DNA from: Kitasatospora sp. A2-31
GTDB taxonomy: Bacteria; Actinomycetota; Actinomycetes; Streptomycetales; Streptomycetaceae
Reading direction: 5' to 3'
Assembly: GCF_022288725.1 (NCBI RefSeq)
Contig: NZ_JAKNTA010000011.1
Span: forward strand, 232,305 to 296,304
Length of the DNA: 64,000 nucleotides
This document shows positions 55,160 to 64,000 of the stretch, in pieces. The notes below the pieces were generated by a model that worked only from the letters and a program-made list of their open reading frames with translations, searched no databases and was not told where the DNA came from. A program made the position numbers and the translations under genes. Numbering within the stretch: position 1 is the stretch's first letter; each line of letters begins with the position of its first letter.

Positions 55160-56014
55160 TCACCCGCGGGTGCGCAGACCGGCCTGGACCATGGCCGCGT
55201 GCAGCCGCACCGAGAGCGTCGCGAGTTCCCGTGCCGTGGCCTCGGCGTGCGCCCTGGTCTGCGGGTTCCGGTGCCGGCGCAGCGGCGCCACGACCTGCTC
55301 GACCAGCGCGATCTCGCGGTCGGCGGCGGCCTTCATGGCCCTCAGGTGACGCGGCTCCAGCCCGTACCGGCCGAGCTCCGCGACCAACCGGGCGACCTGC
55401 AGCGCCTCGCCGTCGTAGCCGCCGTCCGGCCCGGGCGCGACCAGTCCGTACGACTCCCACTCGGCGAGCTCGCCCTCGCCGGCCTCGGCCGCGGCCAGCA
55501 GTTCGGCCCGTCCCAGCCGGACCCCGGTGGAGGCCTCCGCGGTCGCGACCAGCTCGCGGTCGGCCTCCTCCAGCGGTCCGGGGCGGCTCTCCGCGGCCGG
55601 CAGTGCCGGCGGGCTCTCGCCGCGCTCGATGGCGTCCAGGTGCTCGCGGATCACCCGCAGTGGCAGGTAGTGGTCACGCTGCATCCGCAGGACGTAGGCC
55701 AGCCGCTCGACGTCGGCCGGGCTGAACTTGCGGTACCCCGAGGGCGTGCGCTGCGGCTCCACCAGGCCCTCGGCCTCCAGGAACCGGATCTTCGAGATGG
55801 TGACCTCGGGGAAGTCGTCCCGCAGGAAGGTCAGCACCGCGCCGATGCTCAGCAGCTCGTCGCCGCCGCGCCGGCGGCCGCCCCCGGCCGGCCGGTCCGG
55901 GCGGACCGGCTGCCTGGGGGCCGCGACCGCCCCCCACGTGCCCTGGTCCGTCTGCGGACCGGAGGGTGCGGGGGCGGCCGCCCCGAGCGGAGAGGAAGGG
56001 GTATTCGTGCTCAC
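55160..56014 (-). CDS. ftsR: MerR-family cell-division regulator FtsR
   Basis: The 284-aa protein has a Pro/Ala/Gly-rich N-terminus and then a MerR domain: LLSIGAVLTFLRDDFPEVTI, SKIRFLEAEGLVEPQRTPSG, YRKFSPADVERLAYVLRMQR. Corynebacterium FtsR, encoded beside the FHA protein OdhI, controls ftsZ; this protein has the same domain and neighbour. The C-terminal half (ADREIALVEQVVAPLRRHRN) is helical. GTG 56014 follows GGAG. The 24-bp gap to garA suggests one operon. Confidence 0.88.
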   Translation of the reverse strand: MSTNTPSSPLGAAAPAPSGPQTDQGTWGAVAAPRQPVRPDRPAGGGRRRGGDELLSIGAVLTFLRDDFPEVTISKIRFLEAEGLVEPQRTPSGYRKFSPADVERLAYVLRMQRDHYLPLRVIREHLDAIERGESPPALPAAESRPGPLEEADRELVATAEASTGVRLGRAELLAAAEAGEGELAEWESYGLVAPGPDGGYDGEALQVARLVAELGRYGLEPRHLRAMKAAADREIALVEQVVAPLRRHRNPQTRAHAEATARELATLSVRLHAAMVQAGLRTRG

Positions 56015-56037
56015 TCGGGCTCCTGCCGAAGTTGGGT

Positions 56038-56919
56038 TCAGTACCCCCGGTTGTGGCTGGCGAAGAACACCAGCCGGTACTTCCCGATCTGCACCTCGTC
56101 GCCGTTGTTCAGCGGCACCTCGTCGATCCGCTCGCGGTTGACGTAGGTGCCGTTGAGGCTGCCGACGTCCGCGACGGTGAAGCCGCCGCCCGGCGTCCGG
56201 CGGAACTCCACGTGCTTGCGGGAGACCGTCACGTCGTCCAGGAAGATGTCGCCCTGCGGGTGGCGACCGGCCGTGGTCTTGTCCGAGTCCAGCAGGAAGC
56301 GGCTGCCGGAGTTCGGGCCGCGCTGGACGATCAGCAGGGCCGAACCCGGGGGCAGCGCGTCGATCGCCGACAGCACCTCGGCCGACAGGGCCGGCGTGCC
56401 GGTCCCGGTCGTCGTGTTGGGGTCGTAGGACTCCAGACCGGAGATCGAGATGGTCGATGTGGTCTCCGCCGCCCCCTCGGGCAGCGCGCCACCGCGCAGG
56501 GCCGTACCGCAGTTGGAGCAGAAGCGGGCCGACGCCGGGTTCGGATTACCGCACCGGGGGCAGGGAGTGGGGCCAGCCATGTTCACAGCCTCCTGGCGAG
56601 GCACACCCGACGGGTTGTGCCCGGCGTACGGGTCCGGGGCAAACCCTCCACCAGAGCTTGAGGGTCCTGACTGGAAACCTATGCGCGGGTCGCCGGAGGG
56701 GTCAACCGACGCGCCGTAGCCCGCCGGATTCCCGGCGAACTGCTGGCCCCCGCCCTCACGGAAGAGCGGACGCTCGGCGTACTCCACCCCCTCGGGGGCG
56801 GGCCGCATGCCCGGCACGGCGGGCTCTTCGTCGGCACGGCGGTGACGCGCGGTGGGCGCCTCGACGGCGGCCGCGTCACGGTCCTTGCTACGACCGAACA
56901 ACTTCGAGAAGAAACTCAC
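56038..56919 (-). CDS. garA: FHA-domain metabolic switch protein GarA/OdhI, with zinc ribbon
   Basis: The 293-aa product has three parts: an N-terminal low-complexity region (VSFFSKLFGRSKDRDAAAVE...), a C4 zinc ribbon (CPRCGNPNPASARFCSNCG, about residues 118-136), and a C-terminal FHA domain (SRFLLDSDKTTAGRHPQGDI, DVTVSRKHVEFRR, SLNGTYVNRERI). Between them AAETTSTISISG contains the ETTS phosphothreonine motif of GarA/OdhI, targets of Ser/Thr kinases that control 2-oxoglutarate use. GTG 56919 follows AAGGGG. A second start, ATG 56580 at the zinc ribbon, has a better AGGAGG and would give a shorter GarA. Confidence 0.9.
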   Translation of the reverse strand: MSFFSKLFGRSKDRDAAAVEAPTARHRRADEEPAVPGMRPAPEGVEYAERPLFREGGGQQFAGNPAGYGASVDPSGDPRIGFQSGPSSSGGGFAPDPYAGHNPSGVPRQEAVNMAGPTPCPRCGNPNPASARFCSNCGTALRGGALPEGAAETTSTISISGLESYDPNTTTGTGTPALSAEVLSAIDALPPGSALLIVQRGPNSGSRFLLDSDKTTAGRHPQGDIFLDDVTVSRKHVEFRRTPGGGFTVADVGSLNGTYVNRERIDEVPLNNGDEVQIGKYRLVFFASHNRGY

Positions 56920-57133
56920 GGGCGAATCCCCTTGCGTGTGACAGACCCGCCCGCGGGGCAGGGTGAGAACCTCGGACAGGCTGCGGGCCCGGTCTGTGAT
57001 CGGGCCGGCTGGAGTGGTACTCCGACGTGTGGTGCTCCGACATGTGCTGGTGTGGACCAGTCTCGCCCACCCGACGGCGGCACCCCGCACCGGGGGCCGC
57101 CCGCAGGTGACGGACCGTGCGGCAGGCGCCCCG

Positions 57134-58582
57134 TCACTTCGGTGCCGGCTTGGCGTACTGCGGCGTCTTCAGATCGACGAGGGCGTCGACGACGACCTTC
57201 TGCTGTTGGGAGATGGTCGCCCGGGCCTGGTGACTCTCCAAGGTACGGACGACACCCCCCGGGATGTTCAGCGCGGGTGTGAGGTCCTGCGGGTTCCCCA
57301 CGACGGTGAAGCGGTACGGCTGCGAGACCTTCTTCCCGTCGATCAGCACGCCGCCGCCGGACGCGTCGGTGAAGTAGGTGTTGACCACCACGCGCACATC
57401 GTTGATCTGAATCGCCTCCGCCCCCGCTGCTCGGAGTTCCTGCAGGGTGTCCAGCAGCATATCCGCCTTCACCTGCCCTTGGGGATCATCGACCGTCAGT
57501 ACGATGCCCGGACCAGTGGCTTTGACGGTGCCGGCGAGCACGCCGAGCTCCGTCACCTTCTTCCTGGTCTGCTCCTGGGCCTCCTTGGCCTGGTTGGAAC
57601 TGTTCTCCAACTTGGCCAGGGACTGCTCTAGCTCCGCCTTCTCCTGTTGGAGACGCTGCTGACGGCTGTCCAGTTCGTCGAGGATCCGGACCAAGTCCTC
57701 CTGACGTGCGCCGCGGAGCTGACTGTGGTGGTCGTTGGTCGAGCGGACCTGGATCGCCAGGGCCAGACCGAGGGAGAACAGCAGCAGCGCCACCACCAGC
57801 TGGCCGCGGGAGAGCCTCGGCGGCCAGAGCGCCGCCTTCAGCCGGCGGCGGCCCGCGCCGCGGTCGACGGCGGGGGTGACGGGCGGGGCGGGATCGGCGT
57901 GCGTGACGGGCGCGGGTTGGTCAGGGACGGCCGCGGGCTCGGGTGCGGACGCCGGCTCCGCCGTCCCGCCCTCCGGCTCGGGCTTCGCCGCCGGGCCGGG
58001 CTCACGCTCAGGCTTCGCCGCCGGGCCGGTCTCGGGCAGGTCGGCCTGCTCCGGGTCGGGCTTCGCCGCCGGGCCGGGCTCACGCTCGGCCTCGGACTCG
58101 GCCTCGGCCTCGGACGCCCGCTCAGGCTCCGGCTCGGGCAGACCGGCGTGCTCCGCGGTCTGCTCGACCTCGGACGCCTCATCCGCCTGACCGTCCCCGG
58201 ACGGTACGTCCCCGGCCGGCTCGGCTGCGGCCCGCTCCCCCGCGACCGGTGCCGGGTCGGCCACCGTCCGCTCGACCGCCGTCCGCTCGACCACCGTCCG
58301 CTCGACCGCCGGCTCCTTCGCCGCAGCCGGCGCCGGACGCTTCACCGGCACGACCGGGCCCGGCCGCTCGGCCCTCCCGGCCTCGACGGTCTGCCCGGTG
58401 GTCCCGACGGCCCCGGCCGGCTCCGCCGCCCGCGCGGGCCCGCCCGTCGGCTCGGCCGCGTTCCCGCGCGGCTTCGCCGGGCCCGGCGCCGTCGCGCGCT
58501 CCGCGCCGTCGTCCTCGCGCACGACCACTCCTGCCTGTCCGTCCACCGTCGTTGCGGCCTTCGCCGCGTCCTCCGTCCCCAC
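57134..58582 (-). CDS. DUF881 membrane protein (first)
   Basis: GTG 58582 follows AGGAGG by about seven bases; an ATG at 58636 lies inside the upstream SBP gene. Residues 1-255 are a highly charged Glu/Pro/Ala region with repeats such as EREPGPAAKPEPEG. Then comes one transmembrane helix (LVVALLLFSLGLALAIQV), a coiled coil (about 290-340), and a DUF881 domain (ATGPGIVLTVDDPQGQVKAD, ALNIPGGVVRTLESHQARAT). DUF881 proteins are linked to cell division or envelope loci in actinobacteria and firmicutes. Confidence 0.88.
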   Translation of the reverse strand: MGTEDAAKAATTVDGQAGVVVREDDGAERATAPGPAKPRGNAAEPTGGPARAAEPAGAVGTTGQTVEAGRAERPGPVVPVKRPAPAAAKEPAVERTVVERTAVERTVADPAPVAGERAAAEPAGDVPSGDGQADEASEVEQTAEHAGLPEPEPERASEAEAESEAEREPGPAAKPDPEQADLPETGPAAKPEREPGPAAKPEPEGGTAEPASAPEPAAVPDQPAPVTHADPAPPVTPAVDRGAGRRRLKAALWPPRLSRGQLVVALLLFSLGLALAIQVRSTNDHHSQLRGARQEDLVRILDELDSRQQRLQQEKAELEQSLAKLENSSNQAKEAQEQTRKKVTELGVLAGTVKATGPGIVLTVDDPQGQVKADMLLDTLQELRAAGAEAIQINDVRVVVNTYFTDASGGGVLIDGKKVSQPYRFTVVGNPQDLTPALNIPGGVVRTLESHQARATISQQQKVVVDALVDLKTPQYAKPAPK

Positions 58583-58619
58583 GTCCGTCCTCCTCTCAGC
58601 GGCCGGCCCGCGGCCCAGC

Positions 58620-58952
58620 TCAGGCGCGGAAGACATGGCGCCTGATCGCTGCGGCGTTGGAGAAGATGCGGATGCCGAGCACGACGACCACGCCGGTGGA
58701 CAGCTGGGAGCCGACGCCCAGCTGGTCCCCGAGGAAGACGATCAGTGCCGCGACCACCACGTTCGACAGGAACGAGACGATGAACACCTTGTCGTTGAAG
58801 ATCCCGTCCAGCATCGCCCGGACACCGCCGAACACGGCGTCCAGCGCCGCCACCACCGCGATCGGCAGGTACGGCACGACGGCGTCCGGCACCTCGGGCT
58901 GGACGAAGAGCCCGACGACCACCCCGATCACGAGACCCAGTACGGCAATCAC
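58620..58952 (-). CDS. Small basic protein SBP (DUF1290)
   Basis: The 110-aa membrane protein (VIAVLGLVIGVVVGLFVQPE, PYLPIAVVAALDAVFGGVRA, KVFIVSFLSNVVVAALIVFL) matches the small basic protein family, always found between two DUF881 genes near division or envelope genes. Three or four helices, short basic tail. It starts at GTG 58952, overlapping the stop of the upstream DUF881 gene by four bases, and its stop lies inside the reading region of the next gene start, so the three are coupled. Confidence 0.92.
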   Translation of the reverse strand: MIAVLGLVIGVVVGLFVQPEVPDAVVPYLPIAVVAALDAVFGGVRAMLDGIFNDKVFIVSFLSNVVVAALIVFLGDQLGVGSQLSTGVVVVLGIRIFSNAAAIRRHVFRA

Positions 58953-60088
58953 GGTCTAGCTGCTCCTGTCCCTGCGGAGGAGGGCGACCCGCTCGCGGGC
59001 GCCGTCGACGAGTGGGTTGTCGTGGTCTTGGTGGAACCGCCCGAGGGGCGCTTCCCGGCGGAGGACGTGCTCGGCGCCGCCGACGGGCTCGCGGAGGGGC
59101 TCGCCGACCGGCTGCCGGAGGCCGCGGGGCTCGGCGACTGGCTCGGAGCCGCGGACGGGCTCGTGCTCGGGCCGGCGCCCGGGCTCGTGGTCGCCGTGGG
59201 CTCCGGCGTGGCGGGCTGCGCGGACCGCAGGGTGACACCGACCGCGGCCGGCAGCGTCAGGCTCTTCTGCGCCGAGATCGTCGACTTGATGCCGTACTTC
59301 TCCTGCAGCAGTCGCAGGTACTGGCCCGCCATGTGGCTCTCGAACGCGCCGACCAGCCTCGGACCGTCACCGAGCGCCTGCACCGTGTAGGGCGGGACCA
59401 GCGGCCGGTTGTCCACCAGTACCGCCTCACCCGCGGCGCGGATCGCCGAGAGCGCGGTCAGCCGCTGCCCGTTGATCGAAACGGCCTCCGCGCCGGACTC
59501 CCAGAGCCCGTTCACCACCAGTTGCAGATCGCGGTCGCGCAGCCGGCCGCTGTTCGAGAAGCCCTGGCCGGCCCGTGGATCGACGTTCCCGCCGGCGCCG
59601 GTCCCGGCGGCGTCCTCCAGGACCAGCCGGACACCCGGGCCGGTCACCTCGCCGAGACCGACCGCCCCCGCCAGAGCGGCCGGATCGCCGTCCCCCGAGG
59701 CCAGCGCCTGCTGCTGGGCGCTGTCGACCTTCCGTCGCAGGTCCTGGACCTGCTGCTGCAGCCGCTCCGCCGAGCCGTTGCTGTCGTTGACCCGGTGGAT
59801 CAGCGCGTCGCGCTCCTTGGCCAACGTCGGCGCCGCCTTGTGCGCGTTCACCGCGCCCACCGTCAGGACCGCCCCCACCAGGGCGAGGCCCGCGCCCAGG
59901 GTCAGCAGACCCCGGGCGGTGCCGGGTATCCGACTGTCGTGGTCCCCACCCCTCGCCGCGGCCGCCTCCGCATAACCCTCGTCCAGACTGTGGTCCATCA
60001 CGTTGGTCAGCAGGGACATCGAGGCGTCCGGACGGTTGAACCGTCCGTTGCTGGCACTCGGCGTCGGCGTCGCTGGCATGCGGACCAT
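58949..60088 (-). CDS. DUF881 membrane protein (second)
   Basis: The product has a short N-terminal region, one transmembrane helix (GLLTLGAGLALVGAVLTVGA), a coiled coil (AERLQQQVQDLRRKVDSAQQ) and a DUF881 domain (GEVTGPGVRLVLEDAAGTGA, RDRDLQLVVNGLWESGAEAV, LVGAFESHMAGQYLRLLQEK). The tail after residue 300 is Ser/Pro/Ala-rich (SPSPAASGSRSASPSASPSA). ATG 60088 or 60079 (MVRM) are both possible; neither has a strong ribosome site. The stop overlaps the SBP start. Confidence 0.88.
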   Translation of the reverse strand: MVRMPATPTPSASNGRFNRPDASMSLLTNVMDHSLDEGYAEAAAARGGDHDSRIPGTARGLLTLGAGLALVGAVLTVGAVNAHKAAPTLAKERDALIHRVNDSNGSAERLQQQVQDLRRKVDSAQQQALASGDGDPAALAGAVGLGEVTGPGVRLVLEDAAGTGAGGNVDPRAGQGFSNSGRLRDRDLQLVVNGLWESGAEAVSINGQRLTALSAIRAAGEAVLVDNRPLVPPYTVQALGDGPRLVGAFESHMAGQYLRLLQEKYGIKSTISAQKSLTLPAAVGVTLRSAQPATPEPTATTSPGAGPSTSPSAAPSQSPSPAASGSRSASPSASPSAAPSTSSAGKRPSGGSTKTTTTHSSTAPASGSPSSAGTGAARP

Positions 60089-60204
60089 CGTCCCACGTCG
60101 GCGGAGGGGCCCGTGCACGCCCCCTGGGCCACCAACTCCCACAGAAGCCGCAGACCATCGCCAACAGCCATAGAACGGACAACGGGGCCCCCAGCGTCCA
60201 CCGC

Positions 60205-62570
60205 CCGTCCGCCTCGACCACCCGGACTCCGTCGGTGGTGTCCAGCCGCCGGTTGCCGGCCGCCTCCACCACCGAGCGCATGACCATACCCTTCGCGGCC
60301 CACGGCGTCGCGATGTCCCGCCGGCGGATGTGCGCCTGGGGGATCCGCGCGTCGATCTGGCTCAGGGTGAGCTGGGTCCGGGCCACCAGCCCGACCAGGC
60401 GGACGAAGGCCGCCGCCCCGTCCAGCACCCCGCTGAACTCGGGGACCACGAAGCCGCCGCGTCCGTCCCCGCCGAACACCGTGCCCTCGGCGGAGGCGGC
60501 CTTGGCCAGGTCGTCCGGCGTGGTCGTGGTCCAGATGACCTGGGTGCCGTGGTACGCGGCGACCTGCTCGGCGATCCGGGTCGTGGTGACCGGGAGCGCG
60601 ACCTGGCCGCTCCGGCGCTCGGCCGCGACCAGGTCGAGCAGCACCAGCAGCGCCCGGTCGTCGTCGATCACCCGGCCCAGCTCGTCCACGAAGGCCACCC
60701 GCTCGCCCACCGGGTCGAAGCGGACGCCGAACGCCGCCCGGGAGGACGCGACCAGCTCGCCGAGCCTGGCCAGGCCCGCCCGGCGCTCCTCGGCGTCCTC
60801 GGTGGGCCGCGCCTCGTCCAGGCCGCTGGAGACCGTGAGGGCCTCCACCCCGAGCCGGCCGAGGATGCTCGGCAGAACGAGGCCTGCGCTGCCGTGCGCG
60901 GTGTCCACGACCACCTTCAGGCCCGCCTCGCGGACACCGGTGGTGTCCACCGCCCGCAGCAGGTTGCCGGCGTAGGAGTCGAAGACGCTGGACGGGAAGG
61001 TCAGGTCCCCGATCTCGCCCGGGAACGCGCGCCGGTACTCCTGGCGTGCGTAGACCCGGTCCAGCTTCCGCTGCCCGGCCTGGGAGAGGTCGGCGCCGCG
61101 CTCGTCGAAGAACAGGATGTCCAGCGAGTCCGGCACGCCGGGCGTGGTCCGCAGGAAGATCCCGCCGGCGCTCCCGCGCGCGGTGTGCTGGCGCGCCACC
61201 GGCATCGGCACGTTCTCCAGGTCGCGCACGTCGATCGCGCTGGTCTGCAGTGCCGAGATCATCGCCCGTTTGAGCGCACGCGCACCACGTGAGTGGTCAC
61301 GCGCGATGGTGACGGTGGCACCCTTCTTCAGCGTGGTGGCGTACGCGCCGGCCAGCCGCACGGCCAGCTCCGGGGTGATCTCTACGTTGAGGACGCCCGA
61401 GACGCCGCGGAGCCCGAACAGGTGCTCCTGGCCGCGGGACTCCCAGATGACCGAGGTGTTGACGACCGCGCCGGCCTCGATGGTCTTGAACGGGTAGACG
61501 CGGACGTTCGCCGCGATGATCGACTCCTCGCCGACCAGGCACTCGTCGCCGATCACCGCGCCGTCCTCGATCCGCGCGGCCCGCATCACATCGGTGTTCT
61601 TGCCGACCACGCAGCCCCGCAGGTTGCTCTGCGGCCCCACGTAGACGTTGTCGTGCACGACGGCCTTGTGCAGGAACGCCCCGCGCTTGACGACCACGTT
61701 GCTCCCGAGCACGGTGTGCTCGCGGATCTCGACGCCGGCCTCGACCTTGGCGTAGTCCCCGATGTACAGCGGCCCGCGGAGCACCGCCTCCGGGTCGACC
61801 TCGGCGCCCTCGGCCACCCAGACGCCCGGCGAGATCTCGAAGCCGTCGAGCTCGACGTCGACCTTGCCCTCCAGGACGTCCGCCTGGGCCTTGCCGTAGC
61901 TCTCGTGCGTGCCCACGTCCTCCCAGTAGCCCTCGGCCACGTAGCCGTAGACCCGCTTGCCCTCCTTGAGGAGCTGCGGGAACACGTCACTCGACCAGTC
62001 GACGGACTCCCCTGCCGCCACGTAGCTGAAGACCTCGGGCTCCATCACGTAGATGCCGGTGTTGACCGTGTCCGAGAAGACCTGGCCCCAGGTCGGCTTC
62101 TCCAGGAAGCGTTCGACCCGCCCTTCGTCGTCGGTGATCGTGATGCCGAACTCCAGAGGATTCGGCACACGGGTGAGACAGACCGTGACCAGTGCGTTCT
62201 TACTGCGGTGAAACTCGATCAATTCCGTGAGATCGAAGTCGGTCAGCGCGTCACCGGAGATCACCAGAAAGGAGTCGTCCTTGAGCGCGTCCTCGGCGTT
62301 CTTGACACTCCCCGCAGTGCCCAGGGGCGTCTCCTCGTTGGCATAGGTGAGGTTCATACCCAGCTCTTCGCCGTCACCGAAGTAGTTCTTGACCAGGGAG
62401 GCCAGGAACTGGACGGTCACGACGGTGTCGGAGAGGCCGTGCCGCTTCAGCAGCCGAAGCACGTGCTCCATGATCGGCCGGTTGGCCACGGGAAGCAGCG
62501 GCTTCGGCATGCTGGAGGTCATCGGGCGGAGTCGGGTGCCTTCGCCCCCTGCCATTACAACGGCTTTCAT
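60205..62570 (-). CDS. Mannose-1-phosphate guanylyltransferase / phosphomannomutase fusion, C-terminus replaced
   Basis: From ATG 62570 (GGAGGACGCACCCGTA upstream) the N-terminal nucleotidyltransferase reads MKAVVMAGGEGTRLRPMTSS, MPKPLLPVANRPIMEHVLRL and SGDALTDFDL, then a left-handed beta-helix, then a phosphohexomutase domain with the phosphoserine-like VDTAHGSAGLVLPSILGR. The fusion makes GDP-mannose for PIMs and glycans. Streptomycete homologues have about 830 residues and end in a short helical segment after DGRWTL. Here the homology stops after about 788 residues at 60205, and the open frame runs on into DUF881 DNA. I infer a deletion or frameshift near 60200. Confidence 0.88.
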
Positions 62571-62693
62571 TACGGGTGCGTCCTCCTTCGCGGTGGTGGA
62601 CCTGCAGGTCCATCAAACCGTTCCAGGGGTGGTCTACCCGGAAGATATCGTCCGACTCACCGTGTCGCCGTGGGACTTCTCTCAGATCACGTC

Positions 62694-63314
62694 TCAGACT
62701 GTGGACGCGGAGGAGGCCGCGGCACCCCGGATGATCTGCCGCACCTGGATCGCGTACAGAATCCCGGCCCACCAGTAGAGCGTGGTGCCCCACCAGATGA
62801 AGGCCCAGCTCACAATCTCCGCCGGCTGCGCGATCCAGCTGTCCCCGGTGCCGAGCAGCAGGAGCGGAAACGCGTACATCAGATTGAATGTCGCAGCCTT
62901 CCCCAGGAAACTCACCTGCAACGGCCCGTAGCCGTGCCGGTTGAGAATCGGCAGGAGCGCCGCGATGAAGAGCTCACGGGCCAGCAGGATCGCCGTGAGC
63001 CACCACGGCAGGATCTCACGCCAGGTCAGGCCGAGGAGGGTCGACAGCACGTAGAGCCGGTCAGCCAGCGGGTCGAGCAGCTGGCCGACCCGGCTGATCT
63101 GGCCCCACCTGCGGGCGAGCTTCCCGTCGAGGTAATCGCTGACGCCGCTCAGCATCAGGATCAGCAGCGCCCATCCGTCGTTGTTCGGCCCGCCGAACAC
63201 CGGCCAGAGGATGAGCCAGAGGAAGAGCGGAACGCCGACCAGCCGGCCCATGCTCAGCAGGTTGGGGATGGTGAGGACGCGATCCGTCTGGACCTGCGTC
63301 TCCTGGACCTCCAC
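62694..63314 (-). CDS. CDP-alcohol phosphatidyltransferase (PgsA-like)
   Basis: The 206-aa membrane protein carries the full motif DG-x2-AR-x8-G-x3-D-x3-D: SDYLDGKLARRWGQISRVGQ followed by LLDPLADR. Six or so helices follow the family plan. It should transfer a phosphatidyl group from CDP-diacylglycerol to an alcohol such as glycerol 3-phosphate or inositol phosphate. GTG 63314 is set by AGGAGG nine bases upstream. The adjacent mannose pathway gene suggests a link with phosphatidylinositol mannosides or cell-envelope lipids. Confidence 0.9.
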   Translation of the reverse strand: MEVQETQVQTDRVLTIPNLLSMGRLVGVPLFLWLILWPVFGGPNNDGWALLILMLSGVSDYLDGKLARRWGQISRVGQLLDPLADRLYVLSTLLGLTWREILPWWLTAILLARELFIAALLPILNRHGYGPLQVSFLGKAATFNLMYAFPLLLLGTGDSWIAQPAEIVSWAFIWWGTTLYWWAGILYAIQVRQIIRGAAASSASTV

Positions 63315-63370
63315 CCGGGGGCCTCCTGTACGTGTGACGACCGTGCACGATTGCACGTTGACCTTACAAC

Positions 63371-63409
63371 AGAGAAGCCCCCGTCCGGTTCCCCGGCGGG
63401 GGCTTCTCT
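63371..63409 (-). terminator. rRNA operon terminator
   Basis: A 13-bp stem (63371-63383 with 63397-63409), extended by an inner ccgg/ccgg pairing, follows the 5S gene on the minus strand and is followed by ttgt. Confidence 0.85.
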
Positions 63410-63418
63410 CGAAGAATT

Positions 63419-63537
63419 GTTCGGCGGCGTCCTACTCTCCCACAGGGTCCCCCCTGCAGTACCATCGGCGCTGTGAGGCTTAGCTTCCGGGTTCGGAATG
63501 TAACCGGGCGTTTCCCTCACGCTATGACCACCGAAAC
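63419..63537 (-). rRNA. rrf: 5S ribosomal RNA
   Basis: The minus strand starts GTTTCGGTGGTCATAGCG and contains CCGAACCCGGAAGCTAAGCC and GATGGTACTGCAGGGG, ending GGGAGAGTAGGACGCCGCCG, the standard Streptomyces 5S sequence of about 119 nt. Confidence 0.96.
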
Positions 63538-63618
63538 ACTATGAAACTATCCGCCGCCCACCCGCCAGAGCGGTGGGGGTCGTTGTTTCAGAACAACACA
63601 GTGGACGCGAGCAACTGA

Positions 63619-64000
<382 letters not shown>

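Noticed and set aside
59427..62570. A 1047-codon guanylyltransferase fusion including a Gly/Arg-rich tail
   Set aside because: After 60205 the frame lies over the DUF881 gene in another frame and is not protein-like.

Overview
The window is very GC-rich, with dense divergent and convergent genes, frequent GTG starts and a streptomycete gene repertoire: a GlcP-like glucose permease, a GarA/FtsR cluster, DUF881-SBP-DUF881, a tandem glycine riboswitch on gcvP, a c-di-AMP riboswitch on a LysM-M23 peptidase, and a Streptomyces-type 5S rRNA. I infer a chromosomal segment from Streptomycetaceae (Streptomyces, Kitasatospora or a close relative). The species cannot be fixed from this sequence.

Layout. 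1-2.5 kb: start of an assimilatory nitrate reductase (minus), then uroporphyrinogen-III synthase and sirohydrochlorin chelatase, which supply sirohaem for nitrite reduction; a phased array of GlnR-like half-sites lies between. 2.5-9.8 kb: carboxyltransferase, secreted lytic transglycosylase, HD protein, AEC transporter, MarR/hydrolase divergent pair, AhpD-like protein, DUF1876. 10-13.9 kb: DMT transporter, DUF6629, a small accessory patch, GNAT, Nudix. 14-19.2 kb: a heavily damaged stretch with remnants of an MFS transporter, histidine kinase, PolX, FhuF-like protein, SMP-30, CoA-transferase and a YhgE-like membrane protein. 19.4-26.3 kb: GH13 glucosidase and a divergent D-amino-acid/KDG-type catabolic locus (KDPG aldolase, D-aminoacylase, broken deaminase, KDG-type kinase, IclR, RidA) with a candidate IclR operator. 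26.4-32.7 kb: iron-box-controlled DUF2470 protein, riboswitch-controlled M23 peptidase, MFS, purB (frame-broken), MarR. 32.8-34.2 kb: a second damaged stretch (DUF3037, NDH-2, SGNH hydrolase). 34.3-43 kb: MocR/PNPOx pair, PaiB-like protein, GlcP, dienelactone hydrolase, MFS, HAD and CPBP fragments, glutamate-cysteine ligase family protein. 43.4-52.7 kb: unknown genes, DUF5999, gcvP with glycine riboswitch, PRC-barrel/DUF2382, MFS, DinB. 52.8-63.3 kb: YdcF-like protein, MerR, bifunctional nuclease, FtsR, GarA, DUF881, SBP, DUF881, mannose-1-P guanylyltransferase/phosphomannomutase, CDP-alcohol phosphatidyltransferase, all leftward. 63.4-64 kb: 5S and the 3' end of 23S rRNA, leftward.

The strongest non-standard signal is structural. 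At least a dozen genes are broken by perfect short tandem duplications (5, 10, 22 and 37 bp), one-base indels, or internal deletions that leave collinear pieces of the same family. One of them is purB, which becomes a normal-length gene when a 37-bp duplication is removed. I read this as contig joining or consensus error more than biology, and reads should settle it. I found no convincing wholly new system. The best biological leads are the GlnR array, the D-amino-acid/KDG locus with its operator, the iron-box DUF2470 gene, the long palindrome at 15.5 kb, and the small accessory patch at 12.2-12.9 kb.
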